Shown here: positions 47,022-57,873 of the stretch, one piece after another
Layout of the letters: each line of letters opens with the position of its first letter
Position numbering within the stretch: the stretch's first letter is position 1
Origin: Opisthorchis felineus
Taxonomy: Eukaryota > Platyhelminthes > Trematoda > Opisthorchiida > Opisthorchiidae
Assembly: GCA_004794785.1 (NCBI GenBank)
Contig: SJOL01005977.1
Span: forward strand, 199,435-263,434
Reading direction: 5' to 3'
DNA: 64,000 bases
The notes under the pieces: generated by a model
Seen by the model: the letters and a program-made list of their open reading frames with translations, nothing else
Databases searched by the model: none
What the model was told of the DNA's origin: nothing
Made by a program: the position numbers and the translations under genes

Positions 47022-47772
47022 TCAGCTGAGTTTGCTGGTAATGGCTTTCACACTTCGCTGCCAAATCATTGTTTGACCTCCCCTGGCTCGTTTCCACCCT
47101 TCGCGTGGTTCTGCAAAAAGAACTCTTCGAGGAAGTCGGTCGACTGGCATACGGAGCACGTGGCCAAGCCGGCGCAACCTATGAAGTGTGAGCATCTATC
47201 GAGGGTGAGTTATTTCTTCCGAATACCATTCGACGTACTTCAGCATTGCTTATCCGGTGTTCCTACCAGACTCGCGCAATGCTCCGAAAACATCAATGGT
47301 CAAACACTGAAGGTCTTTTGACATCGTCGACGCGCAGGGGCCAGGTTTCTGAACCGTATAGCAGTAGGGATCGCACCGCAGCATTGCAAACTCGACCCTT
47401 GACGGATAAGCTGATGTCACGCCTACGCCACAGGTGGCGCAGGTTCACAAAAGCTGCTCTGGCCTTCCCAATCCGGATGGAAATATCATCTTTCGCGAGA
47501 CCACCGGGACTGATACAGCTGCCCAGGTAAACAAATTCGTCTACTACCTCGATCAGTTCATCCGCAAGCATGAGGCTAGGGTTCGAGCCGACCCAGTCTT
47601 GCAGTTGTACTTTACACTTTGAGGGTGTGAAGCGCATGCCAAACCGTGAGGCGGAATTATTTAGATTATTTAATATTTTTTGCATTACCACGGGTTCAGA
47701 TCCAAGAAGAGCTATGTCGTCTGCGTATTCGATATCTCTGAGCGGACGCCCCAGGAGCACTCCGACCCACAA
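47022..47772 (-). pseudogene. LINE-B RT motif C to C-terminus
   Basis: The frame 47,772-47,293 gives IEYADDIALLGSEP with both catalytic Asp, then FGMRFTPSKCKVQLQDW, VDEFVYLGSCISPGG, RIGKARAAFVNLRHLWRR and RSLLLYGSETWPLR. After a frameshift or stop near 47,290 the conserved end continues: HRLRRLGHVLRMPVDRLPRR, WKRARGGQTM and VKAITSKLS-stop. This is the usual C-terminus of this LINE group and is almost undamaged. Confidence 0.82.
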
Positions 47773-48152
47773 GTATTAGAGGCTGATAGTGAGTCTTCCA
47801 TAGTAGTATCAATGACGAAGTTGAAGAGGAAAGGTGAAAGAGGACGACATTGCCTGACACCACTTGGTGTGGTGAACTCAGGCGAGAACTTCCCGTAGAC
47901 CCTCACACGTCCGCAGGAGTTGGCGTACAGCGCCTTGAGGGAGGTCAAGAATCTATTGGGGGCACCTTCGGTCCACAGACACTGCCATAGTGCGTGACGG
48001 TCCACAGAGTCAAAGGCAACTTAAAAGCCGAGGAAGACAACCATTGTTGGGCGTGGAAACAGTGTCGCTGTTCTAGAATCTGTCGGAGGGTGAAGATATG
48101 ATCGGTACATCCTTTTGCAGGACAGAACCCAGCTTGGTTTTCACGTATGTCT
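47712..48152 (-). pseudogene. LINE-B RT motifs 3, A and B
   Basis: The minus strand reads NQAGFCPAKGCTDHIFTLRQ (motif 3) and then VVFLGF, a stop and VAFDSVDRHALWQ (motif A). The catalytic Asp of VFLDF is Gly here, and the next codon but one is a stop. The frame 48,005-47,712 continues with RVRVYGKFSPEFTTPSGVRQ and RPLSPFLFNFVID (motif B, with RQG-C changed to RQC-R). The loss of motif A makes the enzyme inactive whatever the reading frame. Confidence 0.75.
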
Positions 48153-48923
48153 CTACCTGTGTTCAGTCAATCTCCGAAGGATAAGACCAGAGAGCACCTT
48201 CGATGCTACAGCTACCAGGCTGGTGCCACGGTGATTTTCACACAGCGTCCGCGCATCCTTTTTGAAGATAGGAATAACTGTCGAAATGCCCCATTCTGCA
48301 GGCACCTTCTCTTCGTTCCATATAGCATCAATAAGCCTTGTCAGATGGGTCACCAGGGATTCTCCCCCTTCTTTGAAGATGACTGGATACACAACGTCCG
48401 GTCCTGGTGCCTTCTCAGGTTTCAGTACCAATATTTCATACTTTATTTCTTCTTCCAGCGGACGATTTAGGTTCACATTCCGTTCGCCCGTATGCACTTT
48501 CTCCACGAGTTGGGTTGCAGGAAGCCAGCTAAACTGCTCTTCGAAGTGTTCCGCCCATGTTTCCAGTAGACGTTTTTGCGAGCGAATTAATGAGCCGACT
48601 TTTTCACTTATCGGTTCACTGACCAATGCTCTCCTAGGGCCAGTCGATCGTATCAGTTGATATAGGGCACAGCCGTTTCCGGTAGCAAAAGCCTTCTCCA
48701 TCTCCTGAGCTTTTGGTGGCCACCGGAGCTCCCGGTCTTTCCTTAGGCTCTTCATCATTTGACGTTTGAGGGGTTTGCGTGCGCCGTCGTACTCGTTGCC
48801 TGCTGGTATGAATATCTTGGCATCAATCATGGATAGCTTCCTCGACGACATCCAGTGGTCTTGTGGTCGAATCGGAGAAGTCGGACAGACAGCACTGAAC
48901 GCCGCTAACATAGCTCCTTTCAC
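48153..48923 (-). pseudogene. LINE-B EN-RT linker and RT N-terminus
   Basis: This is the second-longest open frame of the window (256 residues, minus). The linker contains RWPPKAQEMEKAFATGNGCA and LYQLIRSTGPRR, then TWAEHFEEQFSW. RT starts with KPEKAPGPDVVYPVIFKEGG and continues through IWNEEKVPAEWGISTVIPIF, CENHRGTSLVAVASKVLSG and LILRRL. The first residues fall right after a 9-C run (48,927-48,935), where the frame of the upstream endonuclease is lost, so the ATG used here is probably not the native start; one continuous EN-RT protein is the likely ancestor. Confidence 0.8.
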
Positions 48924-48926
48924 ATC

Positions 48927-48935
48927 CCCCCCCCC
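48927..48935 (+). repeat. 9-base poly-C run at the EN/RT frame break
   Basis: The run of 9 C (G on the LINE-B sense strand) lies between the endonuclease stop (49,010) and the RT frame start (48,923), which are in different frames. It is a natural slippage site and could also be a sequencing error. Confidence 0.8.
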
Positions 48936-49009
48936 GTTTCATCCACCTGCTCACTACCAGCACAATATTGGTTTACTGTGGAGAGTTGTTGGGCTAGTTC
49001 ATATCGATA

Positions 49010-49891
49010 CTATTGAACTATGGTAGTTTTTTGAAGATGGTGGGTTGGCATGCTTCTTGCTAATTTGCGAGGGCTTGAAGGAAAGCGAACTGACAGGCGT
49101 GTACGCACCATGGCGTGATCGGAATCAAGTGGTGTGCCCCAGAAGGAACGGCAGTCTTGAATCGTGGCTCTCCACCGGTGGCTGATAGCCACCTGGTCCA
49201 ACTGGGTCCACGGTTGTTTTGTAGTTGGTGGCCGCCAGGTTACGCGATGCGAAAGTTTATGTTGAAAGTCCGTTCTTGCCAGAAACAGTTCATGGTCAGC
49301 CCACAACTGAAAGAGTCGATCTCCGTTGTCTGTGCGGAAAGCATCGACTCCGAATCGACCGCCAAAATTTGATTCCAAGGAGACCAGACGACCTACTTGT
49401 GCATTCATATCGTCTGCGAATATCACAATGTCAGTGGTTTTTGCTTGACGAATGAGCCCGGATAGCCCTCGATAGAAAGTATCCTTCTCAGCATCAGAAC
49501 TGCAGTCCGTTGGGGCATAGGCCGACACTACAAACAGGCACCGCTTTTTATGCCTCGAGGCATTGAGCTTGATTGAGCTGGATAACCGGACGGTGCAAAG
49601 ACGACCGTTCACTGGGATCCAATCCAGCAAAGCGCGTTCAGCTCTGGGGCTGAGTGCAACTCCCACGTCATATATTCCACGAGTCATCGCTTCTGGGTAA
49701 CCGGACACATGGAGGGAGAAATGTGAAAGAGCTGAGTTCATCCTTGGCGTTCTGAGATGCATAACCACGCTTGGGTCTTGTATGCGTGTTTCGGAGACAC
49801 AGCATACATCAATTTTAATGGAGTATAAGGTTTCAGCAAGCATTGCCTGTTTGCCAAGTTGACATAGAGTACGGACGTTAAAAGCTCCCAT
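49010..49891 (-). pseudogene. LINE-B AP-endonuclease domain, nearly complete
   Basis: A 293-residue open frame, the longest in the window. In order: GAFNVRTLCQLG (catalytic Asn), CCVSETRIQDPS (catalytic Glu kept), GVALSPRAERALLDW, VNGRLCTVRL, LFVVSAYAPTDCS, IVIFADDMNAQVG (GDFNAQ motif with Asp and Asn kept but the Gly changed to Asp), FGVDAFRTDNGDRLFQLWADH, VTWRPPTTKQPWTQLDQVAI (family QIDHIAI, His changed to Gln) and PLDSDHAM with the catalytic SDH. This is a target-nicking enzyme of target-primed reverse transcription. Without the RT it would at most be a stand-alone relic; nothing shows host use. Confidence 0.8.
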
Positions 49892-49910
49892 GTAGAAAGG
49901 ATCTCATGGA

Positions 49911-50902
49911 TTTAGAACGGTGTTATTTTGTTTACTGTTAATAGGCAGCAAGGAGCATAAAGCCCTTCGGTCAGGTAACTGACAGTCAAGTAACCCAGTG
50001 ACGTTTGCTTGTGTGTTGGGAAGGGGTTGAGGAGGGACATCGGTGGACACCGAGCTGCGCGGGCAAATGATACTTTCCAGTTGCCCAGGCCGAGGAAGGG
50101 GGTTTGGTTGAGGTACCCCACTTTGAGCCTTTGACTCAAAAGTCTAACCCACGAGGCAGCGGACAGTAGGGTTTTCTTTGGGGACCCTGCCCGGAGCCGA
50201 TGACTCAATAGTCTGACCTGCTCGGCTGCAGAGGGTTGGCCTAACCCGACGGCGCCGGGAGTAAGGTATTACTGTCTCATTCCTAATGCGACTGCGCACA
50301 GCAGGTGCCTTTTGGGCAGCACCGGCGGTCACGGTCAACCGTTGGGCGATCGGAGTGTGCGCTTTTTAGGGCCGACCTTTTATAACCCGTCCTTCCTCGG
50401 GGGAAGGCGGTATTTCTGCTTCCGTGAATATGGACATGCTGGTCGCCTGAGGGATACACCTTACTGCATTCACACCCCTATCGCAGAGGACAGTACGACT
50501 TTACCCCCAGACCACCTCGTAGCACGATTACTCGTAGTTCGGGGTCTCACTGCTGTTGGTCTGACTGCTCCCCTTTGGCCTTCCTGGCATGGTTGCACCT
50601 TGTGGAACGAAGTTCCAGCCAGTGTAGCCCGCGGGACCATTGCAGCAGTCAAGTCCAACCACCATGTCAAGGTAGCAGCTTTAGGCCGAACACCCAGTGA
50701 CGGGGCTGTTTGCACGGCACGCGTTGTTCGTACCCTGCATGGGTTTTTCGTGTATACTCGCGTCGGTAAGAGCCGAATTTTCACCCGTAGAGGAGCACCC
50801 CTTGGGCGATAAACCGACAGCTCGCCGGCACCGTAAATGACAGTTTACAAACACTGTTCCGGCTTTGGTGATGAGGTTGAATACTTCATCCCTGGGACTA
50901 TG
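49911..50902. other. likely LINE-B 5' untranslated region plus unassigned GC-rich sequence
   Basis: It lies directly upstream of the LINE-B endonuclease on the minus strand and shows no similarity to the LINE-A 5' module beyond short words (GACTATTGAGTCA). Frames of 166 (50,312-50,812 plus), 104 and 116 residues (minus) overlap each other and have no known motif; G+C richness explains their openness. Confidence 0.45.
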
Positions 50903-51080
50903 GTTCAGCTGTAGCACCCTTCCGGTGCCTAGCTGCCATACCACCCGAAAGAAGCACGAGGGCCGAGATACCGCCAAGTTGCCAAAGCCTAGACAGGAGC
51001 AGTCGAGATGCAGGGGTCGGGGTCGAACCACAAACCATCCGGTCAGTAAGTTTTCGCCTTAACCACTGAGCTATCTCGAG
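50903..51080 (-). mobile_element. SINE-1 copy (tRNA-derived)
   Basis: The minus strand reads CTCGAGATAGCTCAGTGGTTAAGGCG (A box), TGGTTCGACCCC (B box) and CATCTCGAC closing the acceptor-like stem, then the SINE-1 body: CTGTCTAGGCTTTGGCAAC, GGCGGTATCTC, TGCTTCTTTCGGGTGGTATGG, CAGCTAGGCACCGGAAGGG and CAGCTGAAC. This is the same head-body order as the copy at 40,031. It lies upstream of LINE-B in the same orientation. Confidence 0.82.
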
Positions 51081-51559
51081 TTCATCTCCGAGATTATCAG
51101 TAGTGAAGAAAATTCATGTGAATTTCCCGAGTATCGCGAGTGTCGTTCCAAGGAGAAAAGGGGTAGACACTTGGCTAGTCACCACAACTTCATATTTTTG
51201 TGGGGAAAAACGCAATCTCAAACAGGGGATGGAAACTGCCAAACGTAATTTGTATCCCATTTTCACGATAACAAAGTAACACGGACGTCGGCCGCGAATT
51301 ATGGTTCTTGAAGCGGCATTCAAGAAGTTAGCTCAACAAGGCCATAGATGCCAGATATCCCAGATGCATTCGAGGGCTTCTACAGCAAAAGTAAACGACA
51401 GTGCCATGTTGGGCGACTTTGCACACACTAACTTGAGACAGCGAAGTGTGAGAATAGATCGCCATTCACTCGTGCATGTTCAAACGTATGTGCGTAAAGC
51501 GGCCACAAGAGGGACGCGGAACCGTGTTTTCTACGACAATCCGTAAGATGGTTGTCAGC
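51081..51559. other. unassigned sequence
   Basis: No recognised gene. An 81-residue plus frame (51,301-51,546) has no known domain. Confidence 0.4.
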
Positions 51560-52124
51560 GGCGTATAAAAAAACAGGAGTCAGTCTCCTGACACATGTAG
51601 CGCTGCTTCAACAACTTATGGTAGTGAGGCAACAGTGCCGACGCTGATGTTGCTGTACCTATAATGACGCTCCAGTAACTGTTATACGATGAAAATATGA
51701 TCAACGCAGATTTTGCCTGGACGGAACCCCGTCTGCTACTCACAGATAACTAGCTCGAAAACTGGGTTTATTTAGTACATTTAAGATGCACGTTGACACT
51801 AATATCACCAGTTGCGGTAAATGATGCGGTCAATCTTCTTGCAGGCTAGGGTGACAACAGTGCTGACCCAACAACGCGATATCTCTCCCAAAGTCCAAAT
51901 GACCTCCGAATGGCAGTGAGCAGGTTTACTAGTACTAGGCCTCCCTCATTCGGGCCAGGCTCCTTGCTTTGCTTGAGATGGTTAATCATTCTTGGAGCTT
52001 CAGATTCAGTTGAGAAATCTACATTGATAATTAGTTGGGCTGTTCCTAAGGGTATTTGATAACAGTTGGGTTGCTATCGAAGCAGACGGTTCAATGTTCA
52101 ATGCATCTAGGCAGGCTGGTTATG
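51560..52124 (-). pseudogene. LINE RT fragment (copy 1 of a duplicated piece)
   Basis: On the minus strand, NVDFSTESEAPRMIDHLKQS and KEPGPNEGG (about 52,035-51,950) fit the E..I..LK..KAPGPDG start of RT. Further on a QTGFRPGKICVDHIFIV block (about 51,690-51,735) is motif 3. Stops and frameshifts between them. The part 51,908-52,124 has a near-identical second copy at 57,656-57,873. A/B-like group. Confidence 0.65.
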
Positions 52125-52962
52125 AGTTCGTGGTTTTCTTCGCGCATCATTTTTTGGTGGTCTTCACTTGTTTCCTGTCGGTTTTAACCATAATTTATAA
52201 CAGCTTCCGCGAGCCTCCGACAAAACATACGGCTTCTGTATCGCCTGCACGGTCAAATTAACATGCCTCACGACCATTCTTCTTGAGTCCCTTACGCGTT
52301 GGATTGCATTCATGGTCGACAGGAATAGGGTGTCTGGCATTCTGTAGTTCGAAAAGCCGGACAGGTAGTCTGCGAGTGTCTCTTGCATGAACAGCACGCA
52401 CGGGTAATTATGGTTTGCAAGTGTTCTCGGACTATTCTGCTAAGTGTGGGGGACCGTCTTAGGCATGTAGGTCTCACAAGCAACTTGCCACAAGGAGAAT
52501 TATTTATTTCAAGAGCGGCTCAAGATTATGAGGAAGTAAGTAAAGTCCAAAGCAGTCGGCCGCAGCTGACGACGTCTTGATAATTCAACGAATGTTTGCT
52601 ACGGCTAACTCAACCGTCAGCTACACGCATCCCTGCATGCAGACCACCGCACTCTGTTAGACATGTTGATAAACGTACAGCAGAAAACGGTATGAGAAAT
52701 GACAGCCTAAGAGCTGCAAGACTGTGAATGGGGTCAGCTGTACTGTTCACATCATCCTAAATTGTACTCTCTAAAGACTTTGGGAGCCCCAGTTGTGAAA
52801 CAGTACAAGTATCCCAGAGACTTCAGTACATTTTATTGACGGGATTTACCACCCATAATGTGGCTGAAAGCTCTTCGACAACCCAACTTATATGAATTTC
52901 GTCTAATGCACTAATATGGTTTTAACGAAAGATTCAACTGAATCCAGCCAAATCGCTCGTTC
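52125..52962. other. unassigned, possibly upstream part of the same LINE
   Basis: A 77-residue minus frame (52,164-52,397) lies directly upstream of the RT fragment and could be its linker; no diagnostic motif was seen. Confidence 0.35.
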
Positions 52963-53015
52963 GTTCAGGTGTAACGCCCTTTCGGTGTCTAGCTGCCATA
53001 CCGCCCGAAGGAAGC
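52963..53015 (-). mobile_element. SINE-1 body fragment
   Basis: The minus strand reads TCGGGCGGTATGGCAGCTAGACACCGAAAGGGCGTTACACCTGAAC, matching the end of the SINE-1 body at 40,164-40,209. The tRNA-like head is not present. Confidence 0.7.
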
Positions 53016-56000
53016 TGAATCACTCGTTTGTGATGTCCATCTGGCTTTGGTGGTGCCTAGTAAAATAGTTTCAAACGGGTCTGAGTGCAAATTTTCGGGC
53101 GCCAACCAGGATACATAAACCTGACGGAAGTTCAGTCACAGCAAAAGCGCAGCAATTCTAATCCAACGACTGGGTCAGGAAATCAGTGGCCTTGGCCGCA
53201 AGACGATTAGAATGGACTCCAGTTAACGTGTCGGCGGGTTTCCCGAGTTGATGTGAAAATCCGAGCACTATAGACTATGTCCGCGTAGTAAGCTTTGATT
53301 TCACGCATAGCCAAGATGGATACGAGCACCAAGTTAATATCAAAGTCAGAAGAAAGTAGTCTGGACGGATTTTAATATGGGACTAAGGACACCAAGTCGA
53401 TAAATGGGTTGCGGATGAAGAAAATGAGGAAAAACACTAAGTACGGACGGTAAAGATAGTAAAAGTACGTAGAGTCCTTAAAGTAGGACCCAGCTATACA
53501 CTCAAAAGCGCAAGCCAAAAACGATCGATTATAAACAAGGTCAACGGGTTTGCACGAAGGACGTTGTGGAGGAATGAGGAATGGATAAATGAGTCAACGC
53601 GTCTTTCGAGAGCGCGATGACAGTTACACACATCGGAAACGACTACTTTGAACACATGTTACACAGAGCGGTGGAGACCCACTTCCGGCTCTCGCTTTAG
53701 TGGACACTTACGCTACGAGACAGCATGCAGTCACTCCACTAATTGTGACGTTCGTAAGTAGTTGGTCTTTTAGAAGCACTGCGTGAGGAGATCCGTCTAC
53801 CGCACCACACTACCAACAGTGCTTAAACGTGTCGAGTCCAAAACTCCTGCAGAACAGGAACAGAATATCCTTGGAACATTATTCACATAAAATACGTCCA
53901 AGAGGCAACCATAATACACGGTCATTTGGCGGTTCTGGTGGGGCAAACAAGTACCAACGAACGATGTTGGTGAACTGACAGTCATTTAAAAGCCCAATAA
54001 CCACAGAAACAATTCTTCAAAGGCGTTCGCCGCTACGATGATCTCACAGCGTCCACGTCCAGTCATATTGCGGGTTTCTCCCCGACTAAGAGCCCAAAAT
54101 TTACAAACGTATTTACAAAAGCGGTATAGGCATGACCCACAGAACCACGCATCGGTGTTTAACTCAGGTCAGAAAGATCATGCGAACGAAGAACGCCATG
54201 GTCCAATGACTCAAAATGTTGGACCAGATAGCTACATCTACATGCATACATGACACGAGAACCGACCTTTTCTACTCTTCGGCTTGGTGGTAACCTCTGT
54301 ATCAGAAAGGGCTGCAATCCCATCCTCTACAATTTCCGCGCGGTGAATCGAATCGTCTTCGGTTAGCACCCCATCCAGAGTCTCGAAATTACTCCAATCT
54401 GTCAGAAACACATCTGAGGCACTCAAAAAATGTTTTAAAAAATTTACCGGCGTAGCGCATGGTAGGGGATTGAGTATCACCATTAGTTTTCAATTTCGAG
54501 TCATCGAATTGGAAGCTTTCACCATTGCCGAACTGGATGGGCGTCCTCACAATGCCCTCAGATGGAGAACGAGGATCGATTGCCAGGGCCTTTGACTTCT
54601 CAGAAACAGAATTGTTGGAATGCAAAGATGCCTTGTTGTTTAAATCCGCGGACGAAAACTTCCCTGGTGAGGAATTTCCCATTACCGTGCCGAGTTCTAT
54701 TGCGTACACCTGGTGGACGCACCGCGGAACAGCGGCTACGTGCGGACGAAAGTTCACAACGACTTCTGCGAGAGATGAAAAATCCCGTGAACTGATGCTC
54801 ACCCTGCAAGGCAACACGCACCATTAATACTTACTCAGAAACGAACCGAAAAGACTACACACCCTAGAACTAAATAGCCGCCCGAACAGCTGTGTGCAAT
54901 CACCAAAGCGCTTAAACAACGCTCAGTACTAGATCAGTCTGTTTTAATTGGATGGCAGATACAAGTCGGTTCCTGTCCCTCTCATCTCATAAATGCATGC
55001 GTTTCACTGATTTCATGCGGATCCAGCATGTTTGGCTAGTGGGATGTCCAGCCCGAATTAAAGATGAACGGCCGGTATTGTCGTGCCCGGCCGTTCACTA
55101 GAAGTAAACTGAAATTAATTTCGCCCACAACTATGGGGTTTTGGAAGTTGCGAAATTTATGGGGAGTTAGTCCATTCAAGTTACACGTCTCAGTGGTATG
55201 CTGCTCGTGGCATTTCTTCTAAGTGAGCGAACTTTCAAGGTCACCGGCCACCGCCGATTCTCATGTGATCACCAGTTTACGAGATGAAGCACGAAGTCAA
55301 ATCTTAGCATATTTAAACTTTCCGCGGTATTCTTTAGATGAACATCTTCAGAATATCTAATACAAATTCTATCCGGATGAATATCACTATTGCCACAACC
55401 ATTTGCTTCTTCATTTCTGTCCAAAATTCCAGGTGTTTTTTCTCGTTCAATTTACACTACTATGCACGCTTTCAGTAGTAAACTTTCATAAAAGATAAGG
55501 GCTGATTCCCCCTTTTCATTGGTTGACCTGACCTACATAAGAGTCCGCGCACCCCCATCAGCCACATTCGTTATGGCTTCCTCAACTAAACAGGCGGTCG
55601 TTGCAACTGCCTCTGTCTCTGCTGAAGGGTACGCAGTGAACGTTGTCACCCTGTTCGGGGGAAACATGAGCAGCCACCTATTCTGCAACGTTCACGAACT
55701 CGTGCACTACGTCAAGCAGTTCGAGCGAATTTTTAGATCCTACCTCGAAAGCAAATTCCTCCGATGAGAAAACGTTCATCAAATACAAGTGCCACCGGAG
55801 AGGATTTGCACGTCGTCCTAACGACGGAAACCGACACTGACTGCTCGATCACACACAGTGCGAGTGGTACTTCAGCGTGGACAGCCTGGGCAACTCTTTT
55901 AGAATAACTAGATTTAATATCATTCACAATCAGCAACTTCTAGGTGCCGAAGCATCCCGGTGGTTTAGCCGAAACTGATACCCGAGGAACTGGGCACCAT

Positions 56001-57398
56001 CCGGCCAATACTTGAATGCAGGAGCCGCTGCTTCAACATCCAGTCCTACGTGAGATCCGCTGATGAAACCCCTCTAGGACGTATAGGTAGGGGTTGCTAA
56101 TGATAGCGTGATGAATGACGCTCGTGGTAGCAGGGGCACAGTAGAAAAGGTGGTCGAATTCAGCAAAGACAACAGAGAAAATGCGGATGTTTGGAATATA
56201 TGGGACATTTGTTAACTGCACCACACGTTGACATTTGGTTAAAAAATATGGGATTAACCAGGTGCAAATCTCATACTGCCGTAAAGGGAATAAGGGATTT
56301 TGCGTGCAAGTACATGTAGTTGGTAATACAGAACAATGAGACAGGAGCCTGTCTGTCAAATCTGCATTTCATAGGTCCACCGCATAGAACTAACCACTCC
56401 TCAACGTGATACGGTGGTGTGACCAGTGTTTAACTGGGCCAACGGGGCTCTGCTACCTAAATTATACGGAAAATTGCCTCATGTAATATTTATGCCTAAT
56501 TTAATTTCAGGATGGATGCTGGTTGCCGTAGAAGAAACCGGAATGAAAATATAGCCAAGTGTTTCTCGTGACCGATGAACAGAACACTGGTGAAAAGAAT
56601 TTTCTCTTTTTATCTCTCATACGAATTGTACGCGCACAATAAATACCCCTCGTACGACTGCATGGTTATACATTGTAGCTGGGTTGCGATTTAGGTATCA
56701 CTGATTTATGTTGGCAGCACGAGCATCGCGTGCATTTTGAAACCGGAAATTACATAATAAAATACGTTAGACTTTTTACGCAAATGCAGCATGCTAACTG
56801 TCATCTATTTCGTGTTACGCCTACCGAACAAGGTGACCGTCAAACACAAGTCGGCAGTGTGTATGGAAATGGTGTGTCTTGTGGCAGTATGTACGTGGAG
56901 TGTTTGTTGACGCAGTGTGATCCCGCATCGAGTTGCAGGTGTATTCATTGTACTTAATGTGAATACACTGGGCATGTGTCAACCCCCAATAATCTGACAC
57001 TATGATATATCCAAATTGGTCACCATCGCAAGTGAACAATGTTCACTGGGCAGATAGTCTTTCGGATGCCTTTTATATTGTTGACCGCGTGCGAAATCGG
57101 CTGTAAGAGTGCTAAGGAGCTTGTTGATTACAATTGCAGGTGAACGTGGTGCTCGGTAAACAGCTTTGATGGGGAAAAGTCGGCTTAAAAATTCCATTAC
57201 TACCGCCCTCTACAATGCTGCTTTACAGCGCAAGAATAGATATATGCTCCTTACTGAGATCATTGTTTCCCAAAAACAACCGTTGCGTAATAGTGTTCCA
57301 ACAAGCTCAATTATGTGTGCGGTACATCCACCAGTGAAAAGAAATGGTGTAGGACCAAGCAATTTAAACAATGCAGCTGAAACTGTTGATTAAAAAAA
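53016..57398. other. unassigned, gene-poor sequence
   Basis: No element core or gene recognised. Around 54,238-54,827 overlapping frames of 142 (minus), 100 (plus) and 81 (minus) residues exist without known motifs; an exon cannot be excluded. An 82-residue plus frame at 55,519-55,767 is equally unassigned. Confidence 0.45.
55065..55097. repeat. GC-rich perfect hairpin
   Basis: TGAACGGCCGG and CCGGCCGTTCA form an 11-bp perfect inverted repeat with an 11-base loop. Role unknown. Confidence 0.85.
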
Positions 57399-57656
57399 GG
57401 AATATCGCGACGACAGAGCGACATTGGTAACCTTTCGCGCAACTTATTCGGCTCAACACGATACATTACGTAAGCGTGGAATTTACAGTAGCACACTCCT
57501 AACAAAACTTGAAACAGAGATGATGTGCATAGATGGAAAATGTTAAGTTTACTCACATGTGATGGATAGAAGAACTCAATTGTCACAATGCGTTGCAATA
57601 AGTTGCAGTAAGTTGCGCGAAAGGTTACCAATGTCGCTCTGTCGTCGCGATATTCC
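57399..57656. repeat. perfect 48-bp inverted repeat with 162-base loop
   Basis: The arm at 57,399-57,446 (starting GGAATATCGCGACGACAGAG) is exactly the reverse complement of 57,609-57,656. There is no mismatch over 48 bases, in a window where other repeats are strongly decayed. The right arm ends precisely where the duplicated RT fragment begins. No clear target-site duplication was seen outside the arms. Confidence 0.9.
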
Positions 57657-57873
57657 ATAACCAGCCTGCCTAGATGCATTGAACATTGAACCGTCTGCTT
57701 CGATAGCAACCCAACTGTTATCAAATACCCTTAGGAACAGCCCAACTAATTATCAATGTAGATTTCTCAACTGAATCTGAAGCTCCAAGAATGATTGACC
57801 ATCTCAAGCAAAGCAAGGAGCCTGGCCCGAATGAGGGAGGCCTAGTACTAGTAAACCCGCTCACTTCCATTCC
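57656..57873 (+). pseudogene. LINE RT fragment (copy 2 of the duplicated piece)
   Basis: This repeats 51,908-52,124 in inverse orientation with only about three mismatches seen by eye over about 217 bases. The plus frame gives NVDFSTESEAPRMIDHLKQS and EPGPNEGG, the start of an RT domain. Similarity ends abruptly on both sides. It is not an independent LINE insertion of usual form, because neither a 3' UTR nor a tail is present. Confidence 0.8.

Larger units (their letters stand above)
46725..49910 (-). mobile_element. LINE-B: RTE-like retrotransposon, best preserved copy
   Basis: This is a minus-strand element with endonuclease (49,891-49,010), linker and RT (48,923-47,290), an intact C-terminal block ending at a stop at 47,022-47,024, a 3' UTR, and a trinucleotide (GAT/AAT) tail at 46,725-46,743. 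It is broken by a frameshift around a 9-C run, by a stop and Asp loss in RT motif A, and by further frameshifts. The 5' UTR probably extends beyond 49,910. Related fragments lie at 34.98-35.2 and 35.37-36.68 kb. Confidence 0.82.

Noticed and set aside
48262..48660. 132-residue plus-strand open frame
   Set aside because: It is antisense to the LINE-B linker and RT.
50312..50812. 166-residue plus-strand open frame
   Set aside because: No motif, overlapping frames on the other strand, GC-rich; more likely a shadow in the LINE-B upstream region than a gene.
54238..54827. Overlapping 142-, 100- and 81-residue frames as a possible host exon
   Set aside because: No known domain, competing frames on both strands and no convincing splice context; left as unassigned.
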